Below are positions 8,771 to 18,604 of a stretch of DNA of 46,979 bases, piece after piece. The notes beneath the pieces are model-generated. The model made no database searches, was not told the DNA's origin, and saw only the letters and a list, made by a program, of their open reading frames with translations. The stretch spans positions 1 through 46,979 of the forward strand of contig CAYYXG010000021.1 in assembly GCA_964475595.1 (NCBI GenBank), written 5' to 3'. Origin of the DNA: RGEC01 sp964475595. Its GTDB lineage: Bacteria > Bacteroidota > Bacteroidia > NS11-12g > UBA955. The position numbers and the translations under genes were made by a program. Position 1 is the first letter of the stretch, and every line of letters begins with the position of its first letter.

Positions 8771-9097
8771 ATGCCATTTCGCCTGCACAAACCCAAAACC
8801 CGCTCCATGCTGCTCAATGTCCTCATGGGCTTCATCGTTGGGCTGGGTTTTATAGCCCTTTTTATTTCAGGGGTTGACCAGCCCAACCCGGATTGGGGGC
8901 GCTTTTGGATGCTGCGTCCGCTGATGGTTACACCGGTGGTTTCAGGCATTGGCGGTATTGCCCTACTCCTACCCGACATCCTGGGATTAAAAACCCCATG
9001 GAAACGATTATTGGCCCTGTTTGGCGGCCTGTTGCTATTTATGATTGCCCTGTGGATGGGGATTGTGCTGGGGCTGGACGGCACCTTGTGGAACTGA
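8771..9097 (+). CDS. Small three-helix membrane protein
   Basis: A 108-residue protein with three hydrophobic segments (about residues 14-33, 50-68 and 80-100) separated by a short DQPNPDWGRFW loop and a basic KTPWKR loop. This suggests an inner-membrane protein with a positive N-terminus (MPFRLHKPKTR) inside. No domain is recognised. A -7 element directly precedes the ATG, which argues for a real gene. It is followed 5 bp later by the first multi-hairpin repeat. Confidence 0.6.
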   Translation: MPFRLHKPKTRSMLLNVLMGFIVGLGFIALFISGVDQPNPDWGRFWMLRPLMVTPVVSGIGGIALLLPDILGLKTPWKRLLALFGGLLLFMIALWMGIVLGLDGTLWN

Positions 9098-9101
9098 ATG
9101 T

Positions 9102-9300
9102 TATGTCGCACCTACGGCGCTTGGTATCCTCGTTCATGGCATTTTCTAGGAAAATGCCGCTCCTATGGAGCTAATGCCCATGGCAATCCATTAGTTGTAA
9201 GGTCTGCATTTCCACCAAGCATGCCGCACCAAGCCCCGTAGGGGCGATATCTTAATAACACCGCCTAACAACGCCCCCGCAGCGCCGTAGGTGCGGCATA
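9102..9300 (+). repeat. ~200-bp multi-hairpin repeat, copy 1
   Basis: The ends are a 20-bp terminal inverted repeat: TATGTCGCACCTACGGCGCT at 9102-9121 and its near-complement (one mismatch) at 9281-9300. Inside are three further hairpins: GGCATTTTCT/AGGAAAATGCC, GCTCCTATGGAGC and GCCCCGTAGGGGC. No ORF is present. Related copies lie at 11538-11734, 12633-12827 and 46782-46979. The form resembles a miniature inverted-repeat (MITE/REP-like) element, though no target duplication has been shown. Confidence 0.75.
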
Positions 9301-9314
9301 GAACATCCCTTTGC

Positions 9315-9340
9315 CGTGTGGTTGGCGTCCCCGCCAACCA
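9315..9340. repeat. GTTGGCG-CCCCGCCAA hairpin repeat, copy 1
   Basis: GTGTGGTTGGCGTCCCCGCC followed by AACCA. TTGGCG pairs with CGCCAA around a 4-nt loop. The same 25-nt unit recurs at 11499-11523 and 12551-12575, each close to a large repeat copy. A partial version (CCCCGCCAATCA) lies at about 9376. Confidence 0.65.
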
Positions 9341-9396
9341 CTGCTATGTTCCAATATAGACGACAGGGCTAGCTTCCCCGCCAATCATTCCTTCCC

Positions 9397-11427
<2,031 letters not shown>

Positions 11428-11433
11428 GCAGGG

Positions 11434-11441
11434 CAAAGTTA
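11434..11441 (-). promoter_or_regulatory. -7 element of uvrB
   Basis: On the minus strand TAACTTTG is an exact TAnnTTTG match ending 6 nt before the uvrB ATG. It supports the chosen start and a very short or absent leader. Confidence 0.6.
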
Positions 11442-11498
11442 ACCCCAAAAGTTGAGGAGAGGGTTGGGAATTGTGAAGGGTTTTTTGGCATGTTCGCT

Positions 11499-11523
11499 GT
11501 GTGGTTGGCGGCCCCGCCAATCA
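11499..11523. repeat. GTTGGCG-CCCCGCCAA hairpin repeat, copy 2
   Basis: GTGTGGTTGGCGGCCCCGCC followed by AATCA, identical to the other copies except in the loop and one end base. It lies 14 bp before large repeat copy 2. Confidence 0.65.
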
Positions 11524-11537
11524 ATATGTTAACTCGT

Positions 11538-11734
11538 TATGTCGCACCTACGGCGCTTCGTTCATACCTAATGGCATTTTCTATGAAAATGCCGCTCCTT
11601 CGGAGCTAATTCCCACGGCAATCCGATGGGTGAAAGGTCTCCATTACAGTCAAGCAGGCCGCTTAAGCCCCATAGGGGCGGTATATTAATAAAACCAACT
11701 CATAACGATTACTCAGCGCCGTAGGTGCGGCATA
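11538..11734 (+). repeat. ~200-bp multi-hairpin repeat, copy 2
   Basis: The terminal inverted repeats (11538-11557 and 11715-11734) match those of copy 1. The internal hairpins GGCATTTTCTATGAAAATGC(C), GCTCCTTCGGAGC and GCCCCATAGGGGC are kept although their loop bases differ. It occupies most of the 388-bp gap between uvrB and the VapC toxin gene. Confidence 0.75.
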
Positions 11735-11815
11735 TACATTGAAGTGTGTTTGGTGAAGATTCCAGACGTGAGGCGCGTAACCCCAAAAAAATTGCACATC
11801 GCAGGTTGTTAAACC

Positions 11816-12235
11816 CTACGATTTAAAACGGCTTAGCAGCTCATCAGGGCTAAGCACAGGAATATCAGCGCCCTTAAAATCCTTGATATTGCGGGTTACG
11901 ATGCAATCCATGTTTTCTACAGAACCGGCTGATATAATTTGAACAGCATCTTCAAAATCTTTAAAACCGGATCTTAGACCCTTTTTGATTACGTCATGGT
12001 CTATCGCCACTACCTGCAAATAATCCATCACATTCAACAATACATCACGCAAATCCTTCTCATCCATGTACTTCTTCAACAAATAATGTGTGGTAGCTAT
12101 GGAATGGGACGACGTGTAAAGTTTAATTTTTCTTTTTTCAGCCCTGGAAAATATTTGTACGGCAAACTTGCTGAAAGGTTTACGGTCTGCAATCAGGTCC
12201 ACAAGGATATTGGTATCTACAAAAACTTTTTTCAT
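11816..12235 (-). CDS. PIN domain toxin (VapC-like)
   Basis: A 139-residue PIN-domain ribonuclease. Expected acidic metal-binding residues are seen: Asp7 in VFVDTNILVD, Glu95/Asp96 in KDFEDAVQ, and Asp119 in the TRNIKDF motif. VapC toxins cut RNA, often tRNA, and are neutralised by a co-encoded DNA-binding antitoxin. It overlaps the upstream antitoxin gene by 4 bp (ATGA type), the classic toxin-antitoxin arrangement. The pair lies between repeat copies 2 and 3, suggesting an accessory insertion. Confidence 0.85.
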   Translation of the reverse strand: MKKVFVDTNILVDLIADRKPFSKFAVQIFSRAEKRKIKLYTSSHSIATTHYLLKKYMDEKDLRDVLLNVMDYLQVVAIDHDVIKKGLRSGFKDFEDAVQIISAGSVENMDCIVTRNIKDFKGADIPVLSPDELLSRFKS

Positions 12236-12477
12236 AGATATTTCTTTTCAAGATATGCTCTCCGCTCTTTCTCCTCGTCAAAATTCTCAGGTAGCTTCAC
12301 TGCGCCCACTATTTTTTTAAGTTTGGGAGAAATAATCCGTTCATCTTCTGCTTCGGCTGTAAGGGTTTCGAGGTATTTTTCTATAAGATCTGAAAGACTT
12401 CTGCCTGTTCTCTTTGCATAGACTTTCGCCCTTTCTATAACGGCTTTTTCAACGGTCAAAGTCAGCTTTGTGGTCAT
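12232..12477 (-). CDS. DUF6364 family antitoxin
   Basis: An 81-residue protein with an N-terminal ribbon-helix-helix-like segment (MTTKLTLTVEKAVIERAKVY, then GRSLSDLIEKYL) matching DUF6364. Its charged C-terminal tail (KLPENFDEEKERRAYLEKKY) would wrap the toxin. It precedes and overlaps the PIN toxin gene. Such antitoxins bind their own operator; a candidate lies just upstream at 12481-12507. Confidence 0.8.
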   Translation of the reverse strand: MTTKLTLTVEKAVIERAKVYAKRTGRSLSDLIEKYLETLTAEAEDERIISPKLKKIVGAVKLPENFDEEKERRAYLEKKYL

Positions 12478-12480
12478 TGC

Positions 12481-12507
12481 ACGTGTTTTTTATTCGAATA
12501 TACGTGT
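12481..12507. promoter_or_regulatory. Candidate toxin-antitoxin operator
   Basis: A 10-bp perfect palindrome TATTCGAATA (12491-12500) is flanked by two direct ACGTGT hexamers (12481-12486 and 12502-12507). It sits directly upstream of the antitoxin ATG, the usual place for autoregulatory binding. Function is inferred from position and symmetry. Confidence 0.4.
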
Positions 12508-12550
12508 AAAATATGATTATTGCAAACAAATTATTTGCCTGTAGGTCGCC

Positions 12551-12575
12551 GTGTGGTTGGCGTCCCCGCCAATCA
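12551..12575. repeat. GTTGGCG-CCCCGCCAA hairpin repeat, copy 3
   Basis: GTGTGGTTGGCGTCCCCGCC followed by AATCA. It precedes large repeat copy 3 by about 57 bp; GGATGACGCCAACC between them carries a partial inverted version. Confidence 0.65.
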
Positions 12576-12632
12576 CTGTTTTAGACAGTCAGGGATGACG
12601 CCAACCGTAGGGTAAATCTATGATTAATCCGT

Positions 12633-12827
12633 TATTTCACTCCTTCGGAGTTCCGTATATCGATTATGGCATTTTCTATAAAAATGCCGCTCCTTCGGAG
12701 CTGTAATGCGCCGCACGGTGGACGTCAAGGTTCATATTTCCCACAAGCAGGCCGCTTAAGCCCCGTAGGGTCGAAATATTAATAACACCGCCTAACAACC
12801 TACCCTCAGCGCCGTAGGTGCGGCATA
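12633..12827 (+). repeat. ~200-bp multi-hairpin repeat, copy 3
   Basis: The right end (12808-12827) is the same as in copies 1 and 2, but the left end is a different module, TATTTCACTCCTTCGGAGTT (12633-12652), which has its own CTCC/GGAG hairpin. The inner GGCATTTTCT/AAAATGCC and GCTCCTTCGGAGC hairpins are kept; the third reads GCCCCGTAGGGTC. The left module matches the end of copy 4, so the family has at least two end types. Confidence 0.75.
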
Positions 12828-12879
12828 TACAACGCCGATAACGCAGTAAACCTGCTGATATACCTGAAATAGAACTCCC

Positions 12880-12887
12880 TACCTTTG
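12880..12887 (+). promoter_or_regulatory. -7 element of 42-residue peptide gene
   Basis: TACCTTTG, an exact consensus match, ends 4 nt before the ATG at 12892. Confidence 0.5.
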
Positions 12888-12891
12888 CAAC

Positions 12892-13020
12892 ATGCCAATC
12901 CTAAGCACCGTTTTTGTTGTACTGCAATCCCAGCCCAAACCACCCAATTACTGGCTGCCCATACTCGCCGGAGCCATCATGGGAATAGGCTTGGCCTGGT
13001 GGCTGCGCCGCAGAAAGTAA
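12892..13020 (+). CDS. 42-residue membrane peptide
   Basis: A short open frame, MPILSTVFVVLQSQPKPPNY then a hydrophobic stretch (WLPILAGAIMGIGLAWWL) ending in RRRK. The design (short N-terminus, one membrane helix, basic cytosolic end) fits a single-pass membrane peptide. An exact TACCTTTG -7 element 4 nt upstream supports expression. It lies 36 bp before the E1 gene, which has its own -7 signal, so no functional link is shown. No family is recognised. Confidence 0.5.
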   Translation: MPILSTVFVVLQSQPKPPNYWLPILAGAIMGIGLAWWLRRRK

Positions 13021-13040
13021 CCCCTTATAAGAAAAAGCCG

Positions 13041-13048
13041 TATTTTTG
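13041..13048 (+). promoter_or_regulatory. -7 element of E1 gene
   Basis: TATTTTTG matches TAnnTTTG exactly and ends 8 nt before the ATG at 13057. Confidence 0.5.
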
Positions 13049-13056
13049 CACCACAA

Positions 13057-15465
13057 ATGGAAGATGCTGCCAATGCCCCCGCAGCCCTCACAAGGGAAGA
13101 CTTTCGTAAACAGGTACTTCACGATTACCGTATGGCCTGTGAAAGCCGTCAGGCAAGCCTCCTGGGCCGCAAGGAAGTACTGACCGGAAAAGCCAAATTT
13201 GGCATTTTCGGCGACGGAAAAGAAATAGCCCAGATTGCCATGGCCAAAGTGTTTCAAAACGGCGACTGGCGAAGCGGTTACTACCGCGATCAAACCTTTA
13301 TGTTTGCCCGCGGCATGAGCACCGTGCAGCAGTTTTTTGCCCAGCTCTACGCCGACCCCGATACTGACCGCGAACCCGCCAGCGGAGGTCGCAGCATGAA
13401 CGGACACTTCGCCACACGCCTGCTCGATGATCAGGGCAACTGGCTGCCCCAGACCGACCGACCCAATTGCAGCGCCGATATCTCTCCCACCGCCGGACAA
13501 ATGCCACGCCTGCTAGGACTGGCGCTGGCCAGCAAACTATACCGCGAAAACACCGCCCTGCACGGCTTCACCGACTTTTCCCTGAAAGGCAATGAAATCG
13601 CCTTTGGCACCATTGGCAACGCCAGCACCAGCGAAGGCATTTTCTGGGAAACCATGAACGCCGCCTGTGTCATGCAGGTGCCCCTGCTGATGAGCGTGTG
13701 GGACGATGGATACGGCATCTCCGTACCTGCAAAATACCAGACAGCCAAAGAAAATATATCACGCCTCCTGAGCGGTTTTCAGACCGATAAGTTTGGACAG
13801 GGCATGGAAATATTTACGGTAAAAGGATGGGATTACGCTGAGCTCCGCAAAGTGTATAAACAGGCCGCCGACATTTGCCGCCAAAAACATACTCCCGTGC
13901 TGGTGCACGTTACCGAGGTTACCCAGCCCCAGGGCCATAGTACCAGCGGTAGCCACGAGCGCTACAAAAGCAAAGAACGCCTGGAGTGGGAACAGGAATA
14001 TGATTGCATAGCAAAAATGCGCGAATGGCTCATTGCCAATGACCTGACCACCAATGAAGAAGCCGATGCCATTGAAGCGGAAGCCACCCAAAGTGTACGC
14101 GATGCCCAAAAAGCGGCCTGGACCTCATTTCTCGGAACCATCAAATCTGAGGTTGCCGGTTTTTGCGACATCATCAATACCCTGGCCGCCCAGGGAGTAG
14201 CTACCGCAGAGTTTGCCGAACTCAGCGCCGGTTTGCAGAGCAAATCAGACCCCTTGCGTAAGGATATTGGCAATGCGCTGCACAAAGCACTGCGCGTTAC
14301 TGCATCACTGGATGCATCCCAAAAACAACCCCTGCTTACCTATTACCGCGAGTTTACCGATTTAAACCACAACCGATACAGCAGTCATTTGCACAGCCAA
14401 AGCCCTGGCAATGCGCTGTCAGTGCCCGAAGTTCAACCGGTATTTGGCGAGGAAACCGTAGACGGATACATGGTGGTGCGTGCCTGCTTTGACGCAGCCA
14501 TGCAAAGAGACCCCAGGGTGTTCGCCTTCGGTGAAGACGTGGGCAAAATTGGGGATGTGAACCAGGGCTTTAGCGGCCTGCAGGAAAAATACGGAGAGCT
14601 GCGTGTAACCGACAAGGGCATACGAGAATGGAGCATTGTGGGTGAAGGCCTCGGAGCTTCCATGCGTGGCCTGCGACCCATCGCCGAAATTCAATACCTC
14701 GATTACCTGCTCTATGCGCTGGAGGTGATGAGCGATGATATTGCCACCCTTCAGTACCGAAGCAAGGGCGGACAAAAAGCGCCGGTGATTATCCGCACCC
14801 GCGGACACCGTCTTGAAGGCATCTGGCACAGCGGCAGCCCCATGGGAACCATCATCCATGCGGTGCGTGGCATGCACGTGTGTGTGCCCCGGAACATGAC
14901 CCAGGCCGCCGGCATGTACAACACCCTGCTAAAAAGTGACGAACCCGCCCTGGTGGTGGAATGCCTGAACGGATACCGCATCAAGGAAAAACTTCCATTG
15001 AATATGGATGAGTTTACCGTGCCTTTGGGACGTCCGGATACCCTGCGCTATGGCGAACACGCTACCCTGGTAACATACGGAAGTTGCTGCCGCGTTGCCC
15101 TGGAAGCCGGAGAAATGCTCGCTGAACATGGCATTCGCCTGGAAATTATTGACGTGCAAACCCTGCTGCCTTTTGACGTGAACCACCTGATCGTGGAAAG
15201 CTTAAAGGAAACCAATCGCCTGGTAGTGCTGGATGAAGATGTACCCGGCGGTGCATCGGCATTCATTTTGCAACAGGTACTGGAAAATCAGCAAGGTTAT
15301 CAATACCTGGACAGCGCACCCCTCACCATTACGGCACAACCGCACAGACCTGCCTACGGAACAGATGGTGACTACTTCAGCAAACCCGGCGCCGATGAAA
15401 TCTTCATGAAGGTGTATGCCATTATGCATGAGGCAGACCCTGCTACCTGGCCGGCTTTGGTATAG
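13057..15465 (+). CDS. Fused 2-oxoacid dehydrogenase E1 alpha/beta
   Basis: An 802-residue thiamine-diphosphate enzyme joining E1 alpha (about 15-360) and E1 beta (about 450-800) in one chain, a layout common in Bacteroidota. It decarboxylates a 2-oxoacid and passes the acyl group to the lipoyl E2 subunit; pyruvate and branched-chain oxoacids cannot be told apart here. The cofactor-binding stretch reads GNASTSEG (187-194) and WDDGYG (215-220), so Asn188 stands where GDG-type motifs have Asp. The beta part has GEDVGKIGDVNQG, the EYLDYLLYA-like region, and the transketolase C-domain (VTYGSCCRVALEAG, EIIDVQTLLPFD). E2 and E3 genes are not in the window. Confidence 0.88.
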   Translation: MEDAANAPAALTREDFRKQVLHDYRMACESRQASLLGRKEVLTGKAKFGIFGDGKEIAQIAMAKVFQNGDWRSGYYRDQTFMFARGMSTVQQFFAQLYADPDTDREPASGGRSMNGHFATRLLDDQGNWLPQTDRPNCSADISPTAGQMPRLLGLALASKLYRENTALHGFTDFSLKGNEIAFGTIGNASTSEGIFWETMNAACVMQVPLLMSVWDDGYGISVPAKYQTAKENISRLLSGFQTDKFGQGMEIFTVKGWDYAELRKVYKQAADICRQKHTPVLVHVTEVTQPQGHSTSGSHERYKSKERLEWEQEYDCIAKMREWLIANDLTTNEEADAIEAEATQSVRDAQKAAWTSFLGTIKSEVAGFCDIINTLAAQGVATAEFAELSAGLQSKSDPLRKDIGNALHKALRVTASLDASQKQPLLTYYREFTDLNHNRYSSHLHSQSPGNALSVPEVQPVFGEETVDGYMVVRACFDAAMQRDPRVFAFGEDVGKIGDVNQGFSGLQEKYGELRVTDKGIREWSIVGEGLGASMRGLRPIAEIQYLDYLLYALEVMSDDIATLQYRSKGGQKAPVIIRTRGHRLEGIWHSGSPMGTIIHAVRGMHVCVPRNMTQAAGMYNTLLKSDEPALVVECLNGYRIKEKLPLNMDEFTVPLGRPDTLRYGEHATLVTYGSCCRVALEAGEMLAEHGIRLEIIDVQTLLPFDVNHLIVESLKETNRLVVLDEDVPGGASAFILQQVLENQQGYQYLDSAPLTITAQPHRPAYGTDGDYFSKPGADEIFMKVYAIMHEADPATWPALV

Positions 15466-16528
15466 ATTTTTTACGCAATTGCAATAGGTTATTTACCCAT
15501 ATAAACAATGCAATAATGCTTGTTTTATAGAGTAACGCCCAGCGATAACTGTCGTCTCGCTTTGGCATAATAATTATAACACCAAGAAGTAATACTATTC
15601 CAACTATATAGGTGGTATAGTATGACTTGGTTACGCAAAATTTAATATGAAATAAAACCAAAATGATAATTAATATTATCCATTCAATTAAATTAATAAT
15701 ATATACTACTAAATAATCATAATAAATCCGCTGATTAAAGCCCATTATCTGCAGCTTCCTTAACCCATAAATCAGTGTCTGATGATGCAGCTTCATTCTT
15801 TCAGCAGTTATATTTTGTTTTCGTTTTACAAACTCCGTAAATCTAAGTGTTTCTATATTTTTATTTTTAATGAGTAATAGCAATCTTTCCAGCATTAATA
15901 ATTCCCCGGGTGTATTGATCTGATAAGGATGAATTAACAAAACCAATACCCCTCCGAAGTAATGTTTGCAATTAATTTGATCAATCGCATCCTGCACAGA
16001 ATAACAGGTGGCGGGCAGGTACAACATATCCGAATTGCTTCTGTCACCAAACTCATTGGCCGAAATCATGTATAACCCATTTTCTCTCAGAAGTTCTAGG
16101 GTTGTTTTATCATAGGCATTCCAGGGTGGCGCAAAACACAACGGATAAATACCATATTTATTAAGGGTATCTACTCCGGCGCTTACCTTTTGACGCATTA
16201 ACCAATAGGGTATATCTTTAAATTCACCTTCTGTTATTTTTTTATGCCTGTATCCATGCATGATAATTTCAATCTGTGGATGAAAATACAGGGTGTCTGG
16301 ATATTGGTGTTGGAGGAAAAGTTGAGGATTGCAAGGAATCATTCCTACATTGACGGCAACATTATGTTTGATAAATAGCCGTAATATTTTTTGGGTAGCA
16401 CTGTCCGAATCTAAATAGCAGTCATCCAATCGGAACACCATCTGCAACTTACTTTTTGCATGGGTAGCATGATTGGCAAAAACGCACACAGCCAGACAAA
16501 ACAGATATCGTAAAATGACCCTATTCAC
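15443..16528 (-). CDS. Polysaccharide deacetylase-like protein with membrane anchor
   Basis: A 361-residue protein. An N-terminal signal peptide or anchor (about 1-24) is followed by a NodB/DUF2334-like fold: RLDD with Asp35-Asp36, and the metal-binding H91-G-Y-R-H95. FAPPWNAYD is also typical. About three hydrophobic helices make up the C-terminal third, so the catalytic part probably faces the periplasm, anchored in the inner membrane. Expected activity is removal of N-acetyl or similar groups from a glycan; the substrate is unknown. The start is GTG (16528). Its 3' end overlaps the convergent E1 gene by 23 bp. It is clearly more AT-rich than its neighbours, suggesting transfer. Confidence 0.7.
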   Translation of the reverse strand: MNRVILRYLFCLAVCVFANHATHAKSKLQMVFRLDDCYLDSDSATQKILRLFIKHNVAVNVGMIPCNPQLFLQHQYPDTLYFHPQIEIIMHGYRHKKITEGEFKDIPYWLMRQKVSAGVDTLNKYGIYPLCFAPPWNAYDKTTLELLRENGLYMISANEFGDRSNSDMLYLPATCYSVQDAIDQINCKHYFGGVLVLLIHPYQINTPGELLMLERLLLLIKNKNIETLRFTEFVKRKQNITAERMKLHHQTLIYGLRKLQIMGFNQRIYYDYLVVYIINLIEWIILIIILVLFHIKFCVTKSYYTTYIVGIVLLLGVIIIMPKRDDSYRWALLYKTSIIALFIWVNNLLQLRKKSIPKPAR

Positions 16529-16598
16529 CGAATTTACCGAGCAATTTACACATCCAATTTCAATTTTTGGAATATTTTCATTTAATTTGAATTACCCT

Positions 16599-17069
16599 AT
16601 GCACAAATTATTTTTCCAACTGTTGACCATGCTGTTTTGCACAACGGCATTTGCCCAGCAATCTGTTAATTCCGGCGGTGGAACTGCCACCGGTTCAGGC
16701 GGGGTGGTTACCTTCACTACCGGACAATCTGCCTTTACCGTAGCCGATGGCACGGGCGGAAGCAGCAGTGCGGGCGTTCAGCAGGCGTACGTAATTAGCA
16801 CCACAGGAACCCACAATGCAAACCTTAATATCATGGTTAAGGTATTCCCGAACCCCACCGCTCACCTGCTGCAAATAGAAACCGAAAACCAAAAAGAACT
16901 GCGCTGGCAACTGCTGGATGTATCCGGCAAACAGGTGCAGTCCGGAAAAATAAAAAATGGGAAAGCTACGCTGGACATGGCCGCCTACGCCCCAGGAAAT
17001 TATCGGTTGACCATTTGGCAAAAAAGCAATCGCTTACAAACTTTCAGCATACTAAAGAATTCGCTGTAA
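16599..17069 (+). CDS. Small T9SS cargo protein
   Basis: A 156-residue protein from the ATG at 16599: signal peptide (MHKLFFQLLTMLFCTTAFAQ), a short Gly/Ser/Thr-rich passenger (GGGTATGSGGVVTFTTGQS), and a T9SS type A sorting domain (about 85-156, VKVFPNPTAHLLQI, LLDVSGKQV, YAPGNYRLTIW). The passenger is so short that it may be a surface-display tag or structural peptide; the same GG/SG-rich unit is common in Bacteroidota hypothetical T9SS proteins. A TTAATTTG element ends 9 nt upstream. A longer frame from 16473 would overlap the divergent deacetylase and is rejected. Confidence 0.75.
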   Translation: MHKLFFQLLTMLFCTTAFAQQSVNSGGGTATGSGGVVTFTTGQSAFTVADGTGGSSSAGVQQAYVISTTGTHNANLNIMVKVFPNPTAHLLQIETENQKELRWQLLDVSGKQVQSGKIKNGKATLDMAAYAPGNYRLTIWQKSNRLQTFSILKNSL

Positions 17070-17088
17070 AATAATACAGGTAATCTTA

Positions 17089-17104
17089 ATCGTAATATTA
17101 CGAT
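17089..17104. promoter_or_regulatory. 16-bp perfect palindrome
   Basis: ATCGTAATATTACGAT is perfectly self-complementary. It lies 20 bp after the T9SS cargo gene and about 30 bp before the likely start of the flippase gene. There is no T tract, so it is not a terminator. An operator for the flippase-dut unit is possible but inferred. Confidence 0.4.
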
Positions 17105-17179
17105 AGCTAAATTAAGAACCTTATCAATCCCCTCATAAAAAAACTGGCATCGCAAACGGCTATTTATGGCCTAACCACC

Positions 17180-18604
17180 ATGGTGGGCCGTTTGCTAAAC
17201 TTCCTGCTGGTTCCGCTGTACACAGCTTCTTTGGGCAAGGTAGATGATTATGGGCAGGTAAATGTGATGTTCAGCTATGCTTCTTTCATTGCAGTGATTG
17301 CGGCCTTCGGACTGGAAACGGGTTTTTTCAATTTTGCCCGTAAAAAAGATGAGTACAAACCCGAAAAGGTGTTTTCAACAGCCGTCATCTCCCTTCTATG
17401 TTCGGGATTTCTGTGGTTGCTGCTGGGCAATTTATACGCAGAGGGTTTGATGCGCATGGCCGGCTATCCCTCCAAACCCCAGTATGCAGTTTGGTTCACA
17501 GCTATCCTGGCGGCCGATGCCGTTTCGTCGCTGGGATTTGCATGGCTGAGATTTACCGAACAGCCCTGGCGTTTCGTCATGGTGCGCTCCATCAATATCG
17601 GGGTGAATGTTGGGCTTAATCTCTTTTTCCTCTGGGGCTGTCCGCTACTCCTTTCCAAGGGTTATACCTGGGTAAATTCGGTGTACGACCCTGCGCGTAT
17701 GCTGGAATATATTTTCATCAGCAATCTGATTGCATCCCTCGTCACCGTGCCCTTATTGGGCCGTGTTTGGATGAACCTGAAATGGGGGATTGATTTTGGG
17801 TTGTTGAAAAAACTATTGAGTTACAGCTTGCCCATGGTTGTGGTAGGACTGGCCGGCATGATCAATGAGACCCTGGACCGCATTTTGCTAAAGAAAATAC
17901 TTCCCGTCAATGCAGGGGATTATGAAGCGGGTATATACGGAGCATTCTACAAGCTCAGCATGGTGATGACATTGTTTGTACAGGCATTTCGATTTGCCGC
18001 AGAACCATTTTTCTTCAAGCAGGCGGAGAGTGACAAAGCCCCGCTAACCTACGCCCGTGTAATGGCTGTTTTTGTATATGTGTGCGGCTTTATTTATGTA
18101 TCTACCCTGGCCTGCCTGCATTGGCTAGCACCCTTGCTCATCCGCAAACAAGACTATTTCACCGATGCACGAGGCATGCAGATTGTGCCGGTTTTGCTCA
18201 TGGCCAACTGGTTGCTGGGCATTTACTACAACCTGAGCATCTGGTACAAACTGAGCAACAAAACCACACTGGGTGCCTATACGGCATTGTTTGGAGCCGG
18301 CATTACCCTGATTGGAAATATCGTCTTCATCCCTGAATACTCCTTCATCAGTAGCGCCTGGACCACCCTGGCGGCATACGGCGGAATGGTGCTGCTGGGT
18401 TACTTCTGGGGGCAACGGCATTATCCTGTACCCTACAAAAGCATGACCTTGATCAGTATTATGCTGTTTGCAGCCATTTTGGGGTACATGGCACTTGTTT
18501 TTCAGGAAATTATTCCGTATATTGCATATCTAACCATCCCCGCCTACCTGCTCGCCGTGTGGCTGGCAGAGGCACCCAGGAATGCTTCTCGTAAAAATCA
18601 TTAA
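17180..18604 (+). CDS. Oligosaccharide flippase (Wzx/MATE-like)
   Basis: A 474-residue protein with about 14 hydrophobic helices, matching the polysaccharide transport (PST/MOP) flippase family that moves lipid-linked sugars across the inner membrane. Sequence upstream is in frame and encodes KKLASQTAIYGLTT before MVGRLLNFLLVPLYT; this is the expected conserved N-terminus. It begins with an ATA codon at 17135 and no ATG, GTG or TTG is present before the stop at 17108. I report the first ATG (17180), but the real start is probably 17135. Its 3' end overlaps dut by 23 bp. Confidence 0.85.
   Translation: MVGRLLNFLLVPLYTASLGKVDDYGQVNVMFSYASFIAVIAAFGLETGFFNFARKKDEYKPEKVFSTAVISLLCSGFLWLLLGNLYAEGLMRMAGYPSKPQYAVWFTAILAADAVSSLGFAWLRFTEQPWRFVMVRSINIGVNVGLNLFFLWGCPLLLSKGYTWVNSVYDPARMLEYIFISNLIASLVTVPLLGRVWMNLKWGIDFGLLKKLLSYSLPMVVVGLAGMINETLDRILLKKILPVNAGDYEAGIYGAFYKLSMVMTLFVQAFRFAAEPFFFKQAESDKAPLTYARVMAVFVYVCGFIYVSTLACLHWLAPLLIRKQDYFTDARGMQIVPVLLMANWLLGIYYNLSIWYKLSNKTTLGAYTALFGAGITLIGNIVFIPEYSFISSAWTTLAAYGGMVLLGYFWGQRHYPVPYKSMTLISIMLFAAILGYMALVFQEIIPYIAYLTIPAYLLAVWLAEAPRNASRKNH

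Noticed and set aside
11428..11520. UvrB N-terminal extension
   Set aside because: Runs through a repeat copy; the normal UvrB N-terminus begins at 11427, preceded by an exact -7 element.
16473..16598. Upstream start of the small T9SS cargo gene
   Set aside because: Overlaps the divergent deacetylase start and lacks a signal peptide; the ATG at 16599 gives a clean one.
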